Notes: generated by a model from the letters alone, not told the origin. 64,000 nt of DNA from SCUN01 sp964343975 (GCA_964343975.1 CAYFLU010000001.1:1-64000), one strand, 5' to 3'. Shown: positions 24,416-32,260, counted from the stretch's first letter. Made by a program: numbers and translations.

Positions 24416-24872
24416 GCGGCGCCGAACGCGACGGCATCAGCGACAGCACCACGCCAAGGATCGTCACGGAGATCAGTACCAGATTGATCATGCCGCTCGG
24501 CGCAGGTGTCTTGGCGATCGGGTGCCACAGCAACATCGCGCGCCGGGCCGCATGTTCCGCCAGCAGCACAACGAACATCAAGGGCACGGCTGCGCGATAG
24601 CGGATCACCGCAACCCAGCCGACGACGGACAGCGCGAGGAGAGACTCACCGAGCGCGCCGAAGAGCGCCACCGCCGCTTGCGCGCCCGCTTCGCCGTAGG
24701 TGTCGATCGGCACGCCGTCGGCCTGCTGCAGCGCTTGGTGGCTGTTGAACATCGATCCGGCCGAGATGGCCGTGCGCACGATCAGCACCAGCACGAACAG
24801 CCACAGCGCGGCGCGCGGACCGCGAAACACGTTGTCGATCTTGGCGGGCAGTAACCGCTCGAACACGCTCAC
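24405..24872 (-). CDS. Hypothetical four-helix membrane protein
   Basis: 155 residues. Hydrophobic segments: ALWLFVLVLIVRTAISA, VALFGALGESLLALSVVGWV, AAVPLMFVVLLAEHAARRAM and INLVLISVTILGVVLSLM. The loop after helix 1 is SMFNSHQALQQADGVPIDTYG. The family is not recognised. It overlaps the preceding small membrane-protein gene by four bases (ATGA), and through it is linked to the ECF sigma gene, so it may belong to the same regulon. This is inferred from position only. Confidence 0.6.
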   Translation of the reverse strand: MSVFERLLPAKIDNVFRGPRAALWLFVLVLIVRTAISAGSMFNSHQALQQADGVPIDTYGEAGAQAAVALFGALGESLLALSVVGWVAVIRYRAAVPLMFVVLLAEHAARRAMLLWHPIAKTPAPSGMINLVLISVTILGVVLSLMPSRSAPPTA

Positions 24873-25231
24873 GACCGGCTCTCGCCCGATCCCGCGCCCG
24901 CCGCGTCGTCGAACACCTCATTGCCGAAGCGTTCGCGCATCCGGCGGCGGAAGGCGGCCTTCTCCTCATCGCTCATGCGGTTCCAGCGGCCCTGCATGCG
25001 GAACCTCCACGGCCCGCCCATGTGGCGATGACCGCCGCCGAGGCGGAAGCCGCCGAACAGGATGCGGCAGAGCGCGAGCAGGCCGAGCGCCTGCCAGAAC
25101 GTCACCGTGTGCCAGCCGAAGAGCGCGGGTGTAAGCCAGTTCCACAGGCTCATCACGGCCCAGCCACCGAGGGCGATGAACAGCGCGAACCCGACCAGCG
25201 CCAACGGACCAAAGAACAGCATCTTTCGCAT
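24869..25231 (-). CDS. Small membrane protein encoded downstream of an ECF sigma factor
   Basis: 120 residues. Two transmembrane helices (LFFGPLALVGFALFIALGGW; FWQALGLLALCRILFGG) are followed by a Gly/His-rich linker (GGGHRHMGGPWRFRMQGRW) and an amphipathic helix (MSDEEKAAFRRRMRERFG). The same layout is common directly downstream of ECF sigma genes in Acidobacteria. It may act as an anti-sigma-like membrane partner, but it lacks the HxxxCxxC zinc motif of ZAS anti-sigma factors. It starts nine bases after the sigma stop. Confidence 0.65.
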   Translation of the reverse strand: MRKMLFFGPLALVGFALFIALGGWAVMSLWNWLTPALFGWHTVTFWQALGLLALCRILFGGFRLGGGHRHMGGPWRFRMQGRWNRMSDEEKAAFRRRMRERFGNEVFDDAAGAGSGESRS

Positions 25232-25240
25232 CGCTCGCTC

Positions 25241-25795
25241 CTACTCGTTCGTGAAGTCGTCGTACACCGTCTGTAACCGTTCGCGCAGTCGCAACACCGC
25301 GTAGCGTTTTCGCGAGAGCAGCGTGTTCTGGCTCACGCCGGTTGCCGCGACCAATTCCTTGAAACTGCGCCCGTCGATCTCGTGCGCGACGAACACGTCG
25401 CGCTGGTCCTTCGGTAATTCAGCCAGCGCGGCTTCGATTTCCTCGAGCAGCGCTTGCCGCAACAACAGCGCCTCCGGGCCGTCGTCTGGTGACGGCAAGA
25501 GCTCGTCCAGCCCCAGGCGCTCGTCGCCGTCGTCGGTGACGACATCGGGGAGGGACTCGGGCCGCTTCTTGCGGAAGAGATCCGTGATGCGATTGCGTGC
25601 CACGCGGAAGAGCCAGCCGGTGACGTGCTCGATCGGCATCAGCAGGCGGTTGGCTTCGACGAGCTCCGAGAAGACTTCCTGCAGGATGTCTTCCGCGTCG
25701 CGCGTGTCGGGCACTCGCCGGCGGATGAAACTGAGCAGCCGGGACTGCTCCCGGGTGACCACGTCAACGATCGCGTCGTTCGGGTCTTGGCTCAT
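25241..25795 (-). CDS. ECF-family RNA polymerase sigma factor
   Basis: 184 residues. Region 2: LLSFIRRRVPDTRDAEDILQ, EVFSELVEAN and HVTGWLFRVARNRITDLFRK. After an acidic linker (DDGDERLGLDELLPSPDDGP) comes region 4: LLEEIEAALAELPKDQRDVF, and VSQNTLLSRKRYAVLRLRER as the -35-recognition helix. It directs polymerase to alternative promoters. It leads a cluster with two small membrane proteins, one of which may control its activity. AGGAG directly abuts the ATG, too close for a normal ribosome-binding site. Confidence 0.9.
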   Translation of the reverse strand: MSQDPNDAIVDVVTREQSRLLSFIRRRVPDTRDAEDILQEVFSELVEANRLLMPIEHVTGWLFRVARNRITDLFRKKRPESLPDVVTDDGDERLGLDELLPSPDDGPEALLLRQALLEEIEAALAELPKDQRDVFVAHEIDGRSFKELVAATGVSQNTLLSRKRYAVLRLRERLQTVYDDFTNE

Positions 25796-25843
25796 CTCCT
25801 GCTGGAGTAGACGAAAGAGGGGGCGGAAATATTGTGGGGATCT

Positions 25844-26536
25844 CTACCAGGGGTGTTCGCGGCCGTCCCAGGTGAAGAACCGGCCGGAATCGTTGAGCGT
25901 GAGGCGATCAACGAGGCGGAAGAGGCTGTCGGCGCTCTCCTCCACCGTGATCTCCGCGCCCACGCCGCCCATATCGGTCTGCACCCAGCCGGGGTGGACC
26001 GGGCAGACGACGATCTTGTCGGATTGGAATTCGAGGGCGAGGAGCTGCATCGCCTTGTTCACGGCGGACTTCGACGTGCGATAGGCCACCGAGCCCGGGC
26101 TGTTGCGCGCGAACGATCCCATCTGGCTCGAGATCGTGATGATGCGCGGTCGCGACGATCGTCGCAGGAACGGCCGCAGTGCCACGCCGATGCGGAACGG
26201 CGCGATCGTGTTCACCTCGAACGCATCGCGCCAGACGTCGTAGTCGAGTTGCTCGACTGATCGCGGCTTCGTCGGATTGATCCCGGCGTTGTTGATGACG
26301 ACGTCGATGGTGCGAGAGCCGAGTGCGGCGACGAGCGACGCGAGCGCGGCGTCATCTCGCACATCGAACGCGTGCACGTCGAGTTGAGGCGCCGGCGCGA
26401 GGGCGCGGAGGGCGGGCGCACGCTCCGGCTCGCGGCAGCACGCGATCACATTCCAGCCGGCGGACAGAAAGCGCGCGACGAGGCCGAGACCGATGCCGCG
26501 ATTGGCGCCGGTGATGAGAGCGGTTCCGGAAGACAT
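25844..26536 (-). CDS. Short-chain dehydrogenase/reductase (SDR)
   Basis: 230 residues. Classical SDR motifs: cofactor loop ALITGANRGIGLGLVARF near residue 7, DVVINNAGINPTKPR (NNAG), and the catalytic pair in SVAYRTSKSAVNKAM (Tyr-x3-Lys), with serine in ITISSQMGSF. The enzyme uses NAD(P)H to reduce or oxidise a small molecule; the substrate is unknown. The length is slightly short for the family but complete. TAGGAT precedes the ATG by six bases. It follows trmL by nine bases and could also be co-transcribed with it. Confidence 0.9.
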   Translation of the reverse strand: MSSGTALITGANRGIGLGLVARFLSAGWNVIACCREPERAPALRALAPAPQLDVHAFDVRDDAALASLVAALGSRTIDVVINNAGINPTKPRSVEQLDYDVWRDAFEVNTIAPFRIGVALRPFLRRSSRPRIITISSQMGSFARNSPGSVAYRTSKSAVNKAMQLLALEFQSDKIVVCPVHPGWVQTDMGGVGAEITVEESADSLFRLVDRLTLNDSGRFFTWDGREHPW

Positions 26537-26542
26537 AAGGCG

Positions 26543-26548
26543 ATCCTA
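26543..26548 (-). promoter_or_regulatory. Putative -10 box, leaderless start of SDR gene
   Basis: TAGGAT on the minus strand, six bases before the ATG at 26536. It overlaps the end of the trmL gene. Confidence 0.35.
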
Positions 26549-27001
26549 CCGCCGCTGACGCAGCACTTCGTAGGCGGCAACTGCCACGCTGGTCGAGAGA
26601 TTCAGCGATCGCACGCGCGGCGAGAGGATTGGCATCGACACGAACCGGTCGGCGTAGCGCTCGTGCAGCTCCTGCGGCAACCCGCCGGTTTCCTTGCCGA
26701 AGACCAGCACGGTGTCTTTTCCGCTCGCGAGCGGCGCGTCCCAGTATTGCCGCGTCGACTTCGTCGAGAAGAACCACGGCTCACCGAACTCCGGCAGCTT
26801 CTGTTCGAACGCTTCCCAGCTCGGCCACACGCGCAAGTCCACGAACTCCCAGTAGTCGAGCCCGGCGCGCTTCACTTGTTTTTCGTCGAGCGAGAACCCG
26901 AGCGGCTCGATCAGATGCAGCGTCGCGCCAACCGCGAGACACGTGCGGCCGGCATTGCCGGTGTTCCAGTGGATTTCAGGATGGACGAGGACGACGTGCA
27001 T
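26546..27001 (-). CDS. trmL: tRNA (cytidine/uridine-34 2'-O)-methyltransferase TrmL
   Basis: 151 residues, the normal length for this SPOUT methyltransferase. Motifs: MHVVLVHPEIHWNTGNAGRT (motif 1), LIEPLGFSLDEKQVKRAGLD, YWEFVDLRV, VLVFGKETGGLPQEL (motif 2) and PRVRSLNLSTSVAVAAYEVL (motif 3, knot). It uses S-adenosylmethionine to methylate the wobble ribose of leucine tRNAs. Cytosolic. It is the most conserved gene in this stretch of minus-strand small genes. Confidence 0.95.
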   Translation of the reverse strand: MHVVLVHPEIHWNTGNAGRTCLAVGATLHLIEPLGFSLDEKQVKRAGLDYWEFVDLRVWPSWEAFEQKLPEFGEPWFFSTKSTRQYWDAPLASGKDTVLVFGKETGGLPQELHERYADRFVSMPILSPRVRSLNLSTSVAVAAYEVLRQRR

Positions 27002-27019
27002 GGCGGGCGGGAGGCGCGG

Positions 27020-27490
27020 TTAGCGGGTCTTCTGCGGCGCCATCGCGCGGACCTTCTCGACGGCGCTGGCGATGCGGCGCGCACGCGTTTCAGGCTTCTT
27101 CGCGTCGGCGATGGCCTCGACCCATTCGCGCTTGTGCGTGTAGCTCATCGCCGCCCAGCGGTCCCACGCCGGCGGCGCTGCCTTCAGCGCCTTCACCAGA
27201 TCCGGCTGCGGCTTCACGTCGCGCTTCGCGGCGTCGAGCGTGAGGGTCACACTGATCGTCTCGCCACCGTCGAGCCTGGCGGCTTCGCGATTGCTCTTCC
27301 GCAGCGGCACCCACGGCGATCCACCCATCGTCGTGATCGTGCTCGCGAAGGTGTAACCGTTGATCGTGACCTTCACGGGCGCGCGCGTTTTGCCGAAGAC
27401 AACCTTCGGATCAAACGTCACCGGCACGCAACACATCGAGCCGTCGCGCAGGATCGTGGTCTTGAAGGTCTTGGAAATGGCGGTGGGCAC
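27020..27490 (-). CDS. DUF1905/YdeI-type protein
   Basis: 156 residues, starting at GTG (27490). DUF1905 barrel: AISKTFKTTILRDGSMCCVP, VTFDPKVVFGKTRAPVKVTI, NGYTFASTITTMGGSPWVPL and GGETISVTLTLDAAKRDV; then the YdeI-type helical tail AAPPAWDRWAAMSYTHKREW and KPETRARRIASAVEKVR. Function unknown; cytosolic. It is five bases from the next upstream gene, another DUF1801 protein, so the pair is co-transcribed. Confidence 0.85.
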   Translation of the reverse strand: MPTAISKTFKTTILRDGSMCCVPVTFDPKVVFGKTRAPVKVTINGYTFASTITTMGGSPWVPLRKSNREAARLDGGETISVTLTLDAAKRDVKPQPDLVKALKAAPPAWDRWAAMSYTHKREWVEAIADAKKPETRARRIASAVEKVRAMAPQKTR

Positions 27491-27495
27491 GGGCG

Positions 27496-27987
27496 CTATT
27501 TTCGCAGAGCTCGACGCTGGCGTGGCTGTTGTTTCGCGGACACGGAGCGAATGATGAGCCGGCCTCGCCCGCGCGTGGGAAACGGCACGTCGGAATCGGC
27601 AATCGCGGCGGCGATCAGGGCTTCGAGATCGGGATCCTTCAACGCCTCAGCCGAGGCGAGCCGAATCGACCGCACCTGATTGCCCGAGCCCTTGAGGATC
27701 TTCGTCGGGTCTTTCAGTTTCGCGCCGTACAGAAAGCAGAGGCTCACCGCGTCGGCCCGCGCGGCGATCGAGAATGGCGCATCGCTCGGCCGTTCAGTCG
27801 GCCCGTAGCCGATCACGAAGAAGTTGTAGTTGTCGTACACCAGCTCGTTCGCCGTCGGCAGGCGCTTGCGCATGGCCGCGCGCACCGATCGGATCCGCTT
27901 CTGGTCGGCGGGCGAGAACTTCGCGATGAAGCTCCGGAGCTGCGCGTCAGGAGACATCGTCCGCGGCGCCTTTGCGGTTTTGACCAT
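27496..27987 (-). CDS. DUF1801/YdhG-type protein
   Basis: 163 residues from the ATG at 27987, chosen for its GGAAGGAG ribosome-binding site. The sequence LRSFIAKFSPADQKRIRSVR, AAMRKRLPTANELVYDNYNF and VVSLCFLYGAKL-like strands match DUF1801/YdhG proteins (LCFLYGAKLKDPTKILKGSG; NQVRSIRL). A basic tail (SAKQQPRQRRALRK) follows. Function unknown. It belongs to the group of YdeI-like genes concentrated in the left half of this window. Confidence 0.85.
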   Translation of the reverse strand: MVKTAKAPRTMSPDAQLRSFIAKFSPADQKRIRSVRAAMRKRLPTANELVYDNYNFFVIGYGPTERPSDAPFSIAARADAVSLCFLYGAKLKDPTKILKGSGNQVRSIRLASAEALKDPDLEALIAAAIADSDVPFPTRGRGRLIIRSVSAKQQPRQRRALRK

Positions 27988-28010
27988 CGTCGATGCTCCT
28001 TCCGCCGACT

Positions 28011-28424
28011 CTACGACGGATCGTCGTCCCACGCCACCGCGCTGATGCGCCACCCCGCCGCGGTCTTAATGAACTGGAGTGTCTTCGTGCCGGTGGCGTG
28101 AAAGGCGACACCGTTCAGGCGGCCGGACTTCTCGTATGTGCACCAGCGCTGCGCGATGTGGCCGAAGATCTCGGTGCGATGGCTCGATTCTCGCTCTGAA
28201 AACTCCGCGAGCGTGCCATCCGTGAGGATCACCCGACGCGGCGCCACGAAGTGCGCGAGCGACATCACCTCCGGCGCATCACCCACGCACTTCGAAATCA
28301 CCGCCTGCGGAATGCAGACCTCATCAATCAGGTGCAGTGCGGGCGCGCCCGTGCGGTTGTCGAAGGCCGAAAAGAACGCCGCGGTGAGGGCGTCGATGGC
28401 GGCAAGGTCCTGCGCTAGAGACAT
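28011..28424 (-). CDS. NTF2-like/SnoaL-like protein (DUF4440 type)
   Basis: 137 residues. A helical N-terminus (DLAAIDALTAAFFSAFDNRT) is followed by LIDEVCIPQAVISKC, HRTEIFGHIAQRWCTYEKSG and a last strand KTLQFIKTAAGWRISAVAWD. This is the cone-shaped NTF2-like fold used by many small enzymes and binding proteins. No catalytic residue can be assigned. Cytosolic. It lies in a run of small minus-strand genes, four bases from the membrane-protein gene upstream. Confidence 0.75.
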   Translation of the reverse strand: MSLAQDLAAIDALTAAFFSAFDNRTGAPALHLIDEVCIPQAVISKCVGDAPEVMSLAHFVAPRRVILTDGTLAEFSERESSHRTEIFGHIAQRWCTYEKSGRLNGVAFHATGTKTLQFIKTAAGWRISAVAWDDDPS

Positions 28425-28427
28425 TGA

Positions 28428-28643
28428 CTAGCGCTTCTTCCCGAGCCACTGGCCGATGACCACCGGGCCAAAGATAAGCGCGAGCATCCCAGCGGGCACG
28501 ACCACCTGCAGAAGCGGTCGCACCATGCTCCCGCCCGTCACGTACGCCGTCACAGTCATGAGCAGCAGTGCGGCAAGACGGAAGGAGAGCCGCTTCAGCG
28601 CATAGGCTCGGAATTCCGGTGACGGCTCAGGCTGTTCAAACAT
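28428..28643 (-). CDS. Small two-helix membrane protein
   Basis: 71 residues. A charged N-terminus (MFEQPEPSPEFRAYALKRL) precedes two hydrophobic stretches (LAALLLMTVTAYVTGGSM; LLQVVVPAGMLALIFGPVVI) and ends in WLGKKR. The family is not recognised. The nearby NTF2-like gene starts four bases after its stop, suggesting co-transcription. Confidence 0.55.
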   Translation of the reverse strand: MFEQPEPSPEFRAYALKRLSFRLAALLLMTVTAYVTGGSMVRPLLQVVVPAGMLALIFGPVVIGQWLGKKR

Positions 28644-28671
28644 GCCAGTTCCCCTGGACAGGGGGACGGTA

Positions 28672-29151
28672 TCACGCCTTCGTCAGCGCGGTCTTCGCCA
28701 GCTTGCAGACGATCTCGAACTCGTCTTTGGTGACGGATTGCACCGACAGGCGGTTGCCTTTCTTGATCACGCCCATGTCTTCGAGGCCCTTCGCGGTCTT
28801 CAGGGTCTCGAGTGCGACGGTGCCTTTGAAGTTCTTCACGAAGCCGATGTCGACCTGGAACCAGGTGGGGTTGGCCTTGTCGCTGTCTTCGTCGTAGTAG
28901 TGGCTCTTCTTGTCGAAGGCCGACGCATCGGGATAGCCGGCCTTCACGATCTTCGCGAGGCCCGTCACACCGCTCGGTTCGGCGTTCGAGGCGTAGAACA
29001 ACACCTCGTCGCCGACCTGCATGTCGTTCTTCATGTAGTTGCGCGCCTTGTAGTTGCGCACGCCTTCCCAGTTCGTCTTGCCGTCCTTCTCGAGCTGGTC
29101 GATCGTGTAGGCCGACGGCTCGACCTTCATGAGCCAGTACTGCTTCGCCAT
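28672..29151 (-). CDS. EVE-domain protein (modified-base reader)
   Basis: 159 residues, a stand-alone EVE domain: YWLMKVEPSAYTIDQLEKDG, WEGVRNYKARNYMKNDMQVG, DEVLFYASNAEPSGVTGLA, KIVKAGYPD and SHYYDEDSDKANPTWFQVDI. EVE belongs to the PUA-like superfamily and binds modified bases; some fused forms act in restriction of modified DNA, while stand-alone forms may read modified RNA. It lies one base downstream of a P-loop NTPase gene in the same operon. Confidence 0.92.
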   Translation of the reverse strand: MAKQYWLMKVEPSAYTIDQLEKDGKTNWEGVRNYKARNYMKNDMQVGDEVLFYASNAEPSGVTGLAKIVKAGYPDASAFDKKSHYYDEDSDKANPTWFQVDIGFVKNFKGTVALETLKTAKGLEDMGVIKKGNRLSVQSVTKDEFEIVCKLAKTALTKA

Positions 29152-29152
29152 G

Positions 29153-29761
29153 TCAGCTTCTCCGGTACGGAATCTCGGTGAAGGGCGGCAGCTTGGCCGC
29201 CTTGATGATGTGCATGAGGCCGTCGCGCGAGTGGAACTCGATGCCGTCGCGATCAACGACCACCGTGTTCGGATACTGCGGCGCGAGTCGGCGGAACTCC
29301 GCGTCGATCAAGCGAAAGCGCTGCACCATGCGCTCCACCTCTTCATGCGGACGGTTGCGCAACCGGATGTGTTTCTCGATCGTGTTCGCGTGCGAGGTGA
29401 GCACGATCGTGCGGTCCGGGTTCCACTCATCGCCGAGGGCCAGCAGCTCCCGCAGCGCGGCGTGATCGCCGGCCGGGTATTCCGCGATGTGGGCTTCGAG
29501 CGTCAGACGCGAGCCTTCGAAGAAGATGATGCGGTCGGGCGAATCGTGCGCGGCCGCGTCGCGATAGTTCGCGTCGTAGAGCTCGGCGAAGTACCGCGTC
29601 ACGCCGACGGCGTTCACGCCCTGCTCGATATCGGCGAGCACGTCCGGATCCCAGACGCCGCCTTCACCCTCGCCGTACGCGCCATTGCGATAGAGATCGC
29701 CCAGCTGGCGCAACAGCGTGCTCTTGCCGATGCCGGGGCCGCCGACGATCGCTACTCGCAT
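29153..29761 (-). CDS. P-loop NTPase / deoxynucleoside-kinase-like protein
   Basis: 202 residues. Walker A MRVAIVGGPGIGKSTLLRQL at the N-terminus; then RIIFFEGSRLTLEAHIAEYP, DRTIVLTSHANTIEKHIRLR and EVERMVQRFRLIDAEFRRLA. The spacing and the RxRxRPHEE segment resemble AAA_28/deoxynucleoside-kinase-like NTPases, in which an arginine-rich lid follows the base-binding region. The substrate is unknown. It sits three bases downstream of the fsr stop and directly upstream of the EVE gene. A TACAAT box nine bases before its ATG may give it a separate promoter. Confidence 0.75.
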   Translation of the reverse strand: MRVAIVGGPGIGKSTLLRQLGDLYRNGAYGEGEGGVWDPDVLADIEQGVNAVGVTRYFAELYDANYRDAAAHDSPDRIIFFEGSRLTLEAHIAEYPAGDHAALRELLALGDEWNPDRTIVLTSHANTIEKHIRLRNRPHEEVERMVQRFRLIDAEFRRLAPQYPNTVVVDRDGIEFHSRDGLMHIIKAAKLPPFTEIPYRRS

Positions 29762-29764
29762 GGT

Positions 29765-30952
29765 TCACGCATTGTAGTGCGGCCGCAGGTTCGGCAGCCA
29801 AAACGCAAGCAAACCCAGCGCCGGCAGGAACGCGCACACGTGATACACGAACGTGATGCTCGTATGGTCGGCGAGAACGCCCAACGCGGCCGCGCCAATG
29901 CCGCCCACGCCGAATGCGAAGCCAAAGAACACGCCGGAGATCAACCCGACACGATGCGGCACGAGTTCCTGCGCGAACACGAGAATCGCCGAGAACGCCG
30001 ACGACAGCACCAGACCAATGATGATGCTCAGCACCGTCGTCCAGAACAGATCCATGTACGGCAGCACGAGCGTGAACGGCAACACGCCGGCAATCGACGC
30101 AATGATCACCGGTCTTCGGCCGATGCGATCGCCGATCGGCCCGCCCATGAACGTGCCGGCCGCCACCGCGCCGAGAAACGCGAAGAGATGCAACTGCGCA
30201 TCGCGCGTGCTCAGGTGGAACTTCTGAATGAGGAAGAACATGTAGTAGCTCGTGAAGCTCGTCATGTAGACGTATTTCGACAGCACGAGTGTGAACAAAA
30301 TGATCAGGGCGCCGCGCACGTGCGCCCGCGACGGCGCGTCCGCGCCCACCCTCGCTCGCGCGATGGGCTTCGGCATGCCGATGCGCTGATACCAGGCGCC
30401 AATACGGCCGAGCAGCAGAATCGCGACGAACGCCACGATCGAGAACCACGCCAGGCTGTGCTGGCCGCGCGGCAACACGACGAACGCCGCCAGGAGCGGC
30501 CCGAGCGACGTGCCGAAGTTGCCGCCGGTCTGAAACAGCGACTGCGCCAACCCATGCTTGCCGCCCGACGCAATGCGCGCCAACCGCGACGACTCAGGAT
30601 GGAAGATCGCCGAACCCACACCCACCGTGGCGGCGGCCAACAAGAGCGACACGAACGTCGACGCGCGCGACAGTAGCACGAGCCCGGTCAGCGTGAACAT
30701 CATGCCGATCGCGAGCGAGTACGCCTTCGGATGACGGTCGGTGTAGAACCCCACGAGCGGCTGCAAGAGCGACGAGGTGGTCTGGTTCGTGAGCGTGATG
30801 GTGCCAATCTGCCAGAAGCTCAGCGCGTACGTGTCTTTCAGCAGCGGGTAGAGCGACGGCAGAAGCGCCTGCAGCATGTCGTTGAGCAGGTGGCTCACGC
30901 TGAGGCCGATCAGGACGGCGAGGACGGTGCGCTGCGGCGGTGTGGGCGTCAC
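29765..30952 (-). CDS. fsr: Fsr-family MFS efflux transporter
   Basis: 395 residues, twelve transmembrane helices expected. Fsr marks: VSHLLNDMLQALLPSLYPLL, QIGTITLTNQTTSSLLQPLV, GFYTDRHPKAYSLA, FHPESSRLARIASGGKHGLA, QSLFQTGGNFGTSLGPLLA and GPIGDRIGRRPVIIASIAGV. The family exports fosmidomycin and related compounds; the native substrate here is unknown. I chose the GTG at 30952 because it overlaps the methyltransferase stop (GTGA). It belongs to the operon that begins with the Phd/VapC module. Confidence 0.88.
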   Translation of the reverse strand: MTPTPPQRTVLAVLIGLSVSHLLNDMLQALLPSLYPLLKDTYALSFWQIGTITLTNQTTSSLLQPLVGFYTDRHPKAYSLAIGMMFTLTGLVLLSRASTFVSLLLAAATVGVGSAIFHPESSRLARIASGGKHGLAQSLFQTGGNFGTSLGPLLAAFVVLPRGQHSLAWFSIVAFVAILLLGRIGAWYQRIGMPKPIARARVGADAPSRAHVRGALIILFTLVLSKYVYMTSFTSYYMFFLIQKFHLSTRDAQLHLFAFLGAVAAGTFMGGPIGDRIGRRPVIIASIAGVLPFTLVLPYMDLFWTTVLSIIIGLVLSSAFSAILVFAQELVPHRVGLISGVFFGFAFGVGGIGAAALGVLADHTSITFVYHVCAFLPALGLLAFWLPNLRPHYNA

Positions 30953-31617
30953 TCGGGCGCGCCGATCAACAGCCGGTTCTTCGGAGTAATTTCCATCGGG
31001 ATGGACTGCGTCCATACATTGTAGTGGTGTCGGCGCAGCCGTTCCGCACGAAGCAGATCCATCGCGAGCGGCCCATCCACCCACCCAGTAATCCCGCCCG
31101 TGTTCGCACCCTTCAGATCGTGACAGCACGGCAACACAGCCACTCGCGCGCGCACGAACGTCGCGCGCTCGAGCACCGTGTCCGTCAGCGCGCCACACGC
31201 ATGGCACGACACGATCACATCGCTCGGCTCCAGCACCACATCGTCGATCGCCTCCACACGAAACTTGACGCGATGCGCGAGCCGGGGCCACGCCTCGACG
31301 ATGGCCGCGTGCAGTTTCTGCGCGGACGGCGGAATCGCGGGATCGACGACGATCGCGTAGGGCGAGGTGTCGTCGAGCAGCAGCATGATGTGCGCGAGCA
31401 GCCCGTGGCCGCCGGCGAGATCCACGACGCGGCCGCCGCGGAAGAGGCGGCGCACGCGCTTCGCGGTTTCCCACGCTTCGTACAGTTCCTTGCGCGGTAA
31501 GCAGCCGGCCGCGCACACGGCACGGGCAATGCGATCAAAGAGCGTCGTGGACGTGAAGCGGCCGAGGTCGTGCGCGGTGAGCCGCGCCTTCGAGGAGGGA
31601 TCGAAGCGGCTCACCAC
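30949..31617 (-). CDS. SAM-dependent methyltransferase (Methyltransf_32-like)
   Basis: 222 residues. Motif I is VDLAGGHGLLAHIMLLL; a later DVIVSCHACGALTDTVLERA carries the HACG motif and VLPCCHDLKGAN the CCH motif characteristic of Methyltransf_32 (THUMP-less, METTL25/trmO-related) proteins. The substrate is unknown, possibly tRNA. It begins at GTG (31617, or GTG 31614 that overlaps the VapC stop as GTGA), so its translation is coupled to the toxin gene. It ends overlapping the fsr start. Confidence 0.75.
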   Translation of the reverse strand: MVSRFDPSSKARLTAHDLGRFTSTTLFDRIARAVCAAGCLPRKELYEAWETAKRVRRLFRGGRVVDLAGGHGLLAHIMLLLDDTSPYAIVVDPAIPPSAQKLHAAIVEAWPRLAHRVKFRVEAIDDVVLEPSDVIVSCHACGALTDTVLERATFVRARVAVLPCCHDLKGANTGGITGWVDGPLAMDLLRAERLRRHHYNVWTQSIPMEITPKNRLLIGAPE

Positions 31618-32009
31618 AGGCTGGCGACGTGCGCATAGTCGCGAATGCGCTCATCCTTCGTGACCACCGTGGCCTGATGCCAGCGCGCCGTCGCCACGAT
31701 GATCTGGTCGGCCGGATCGCCATGGAAGGGCGCCGGCAGTTCGCAGCTCTCGATGAGAATGTCAGGAGTGAGCTCAGCGAGATGCAGCCCCGGCATGCGC
31801 GAGGCTTGGCTGATCCACATGCGGACCGGCCGATCGAACACGAGCTGCTGCTTCTCGGCCTTCTTTGCGATTTCCCACACCGACATCGCGGACACCATCA
31901 CGTCGCCGGTCTTCGACGCACGCCGGATGGCCATCGCAGCGGATTTCGACAGGCGGCGATCTTCGGTGACCCACCAGAGCCACGCGTGCGTATCAAGAAC
32001 GATCCGCAT
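31611..32009 (-). CDS. vapC: VapC-type PIN-domain toxin
   Basis: 132 residues. PIN acidic residues: Asp in VLDTHAWLWWV (near residue 6), Glu in SVWEIAKKAEKQQL, Asp in HGDPADQIIVATARWH and Asp in VVTKDERIRDY. The protein is a predicted magnesium-dependent RNase that cleaves tRNA or rRNA when free. It overlaps the antitoxin gene by 17 bases and the methyltransferase gene by about seven, an unusually tight link to a non-toxin gene. It is controlled through the palindromes at 32221-32250. Confidence 0.92.
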   Translation of the reverse strand: MRIVLDTHAWLWWVTEDRRLSKSAAMAIRRASKTGDVMVSAMSVWEIAKKAEKQQLVFDRPVRMWISQASRMPGLHLAELTPDILIESCELPAPFHGDPADQIIVATARWHQATVVTKDERIRDYAHVASLW

Positions 32010-32220
32010 GCCAGCGCTCTCCCGTGGAGAATGGGTCGGCGGACTCCTTCAGGACGCTGCCCGCGAGTGACGAACCAGACTCCGACGGTGCGGTAAAGGG
32101 CATCAGCGTGGCGATCGGGCGGCCACGTTTGGTCACGACCACCGGCGAACGGCTGGCGGCCACGCGGTCGAGCACCTTCAGGCACTGATCTTTGAATTTG
32201 CCTGCGGCCATTCTGGTCAT
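31993..32220 (-). CDS. Phd/YefM-type antitoxin
   Basis: 75 residues: MAAGKFKDQCLKVLDRVAAS, then SPVVVTKRGRPIATLMPF (the Phd strand-loop) and a disordered, acidic/serine-rich toxin-binding tail. It should neutralise the VapC encoded next to it and repress the module by binding the palindromes just upstream. The ATG at 32220 is six bases from a -10-like box; an ATG at 32211 is an alternative start three residues in. Confidence 0.88.
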   Translation of the reverse strand: MTRMAAGKFKDQCLKVLDRVAASRSPVVVTKRGRPIATLMPFTAPSESGSSLAGSVLKESADPFSTGERWHADRS

Positions 32221-32255
32221 ATAGCCATATGGCCATAGCCATATGGCTATGTCAA
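32221..32255 (-). promoter_or_regulatory. Phd/VapC promoter with twin palindromic operators
   Basis: On the minus strand a perfect -35 TTGACA (32250-32255) and, 17 bases on, a weak -10 CCATAT (32227-32232) ending six bases before the ATG. A perfect 16-base palindrome ATAGCCATATGGCTAT (32235-32250) and a second, nearly identical copy (32221-32236) shifted by 14 bases cover the whole promoter. Two adjacent sites suit cooperative binding of the antitoxin. Confidence 0.7.
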
Positions 32256-32260
32256 GATCG

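Noticed and set aside
26372..27679. A 435-codon plus-strand frame across SDR, TrmL and DUF1905 genes.
   Set aside because: It crosses three recognisable minus-strand genes and has the composition of an antisense shadow.
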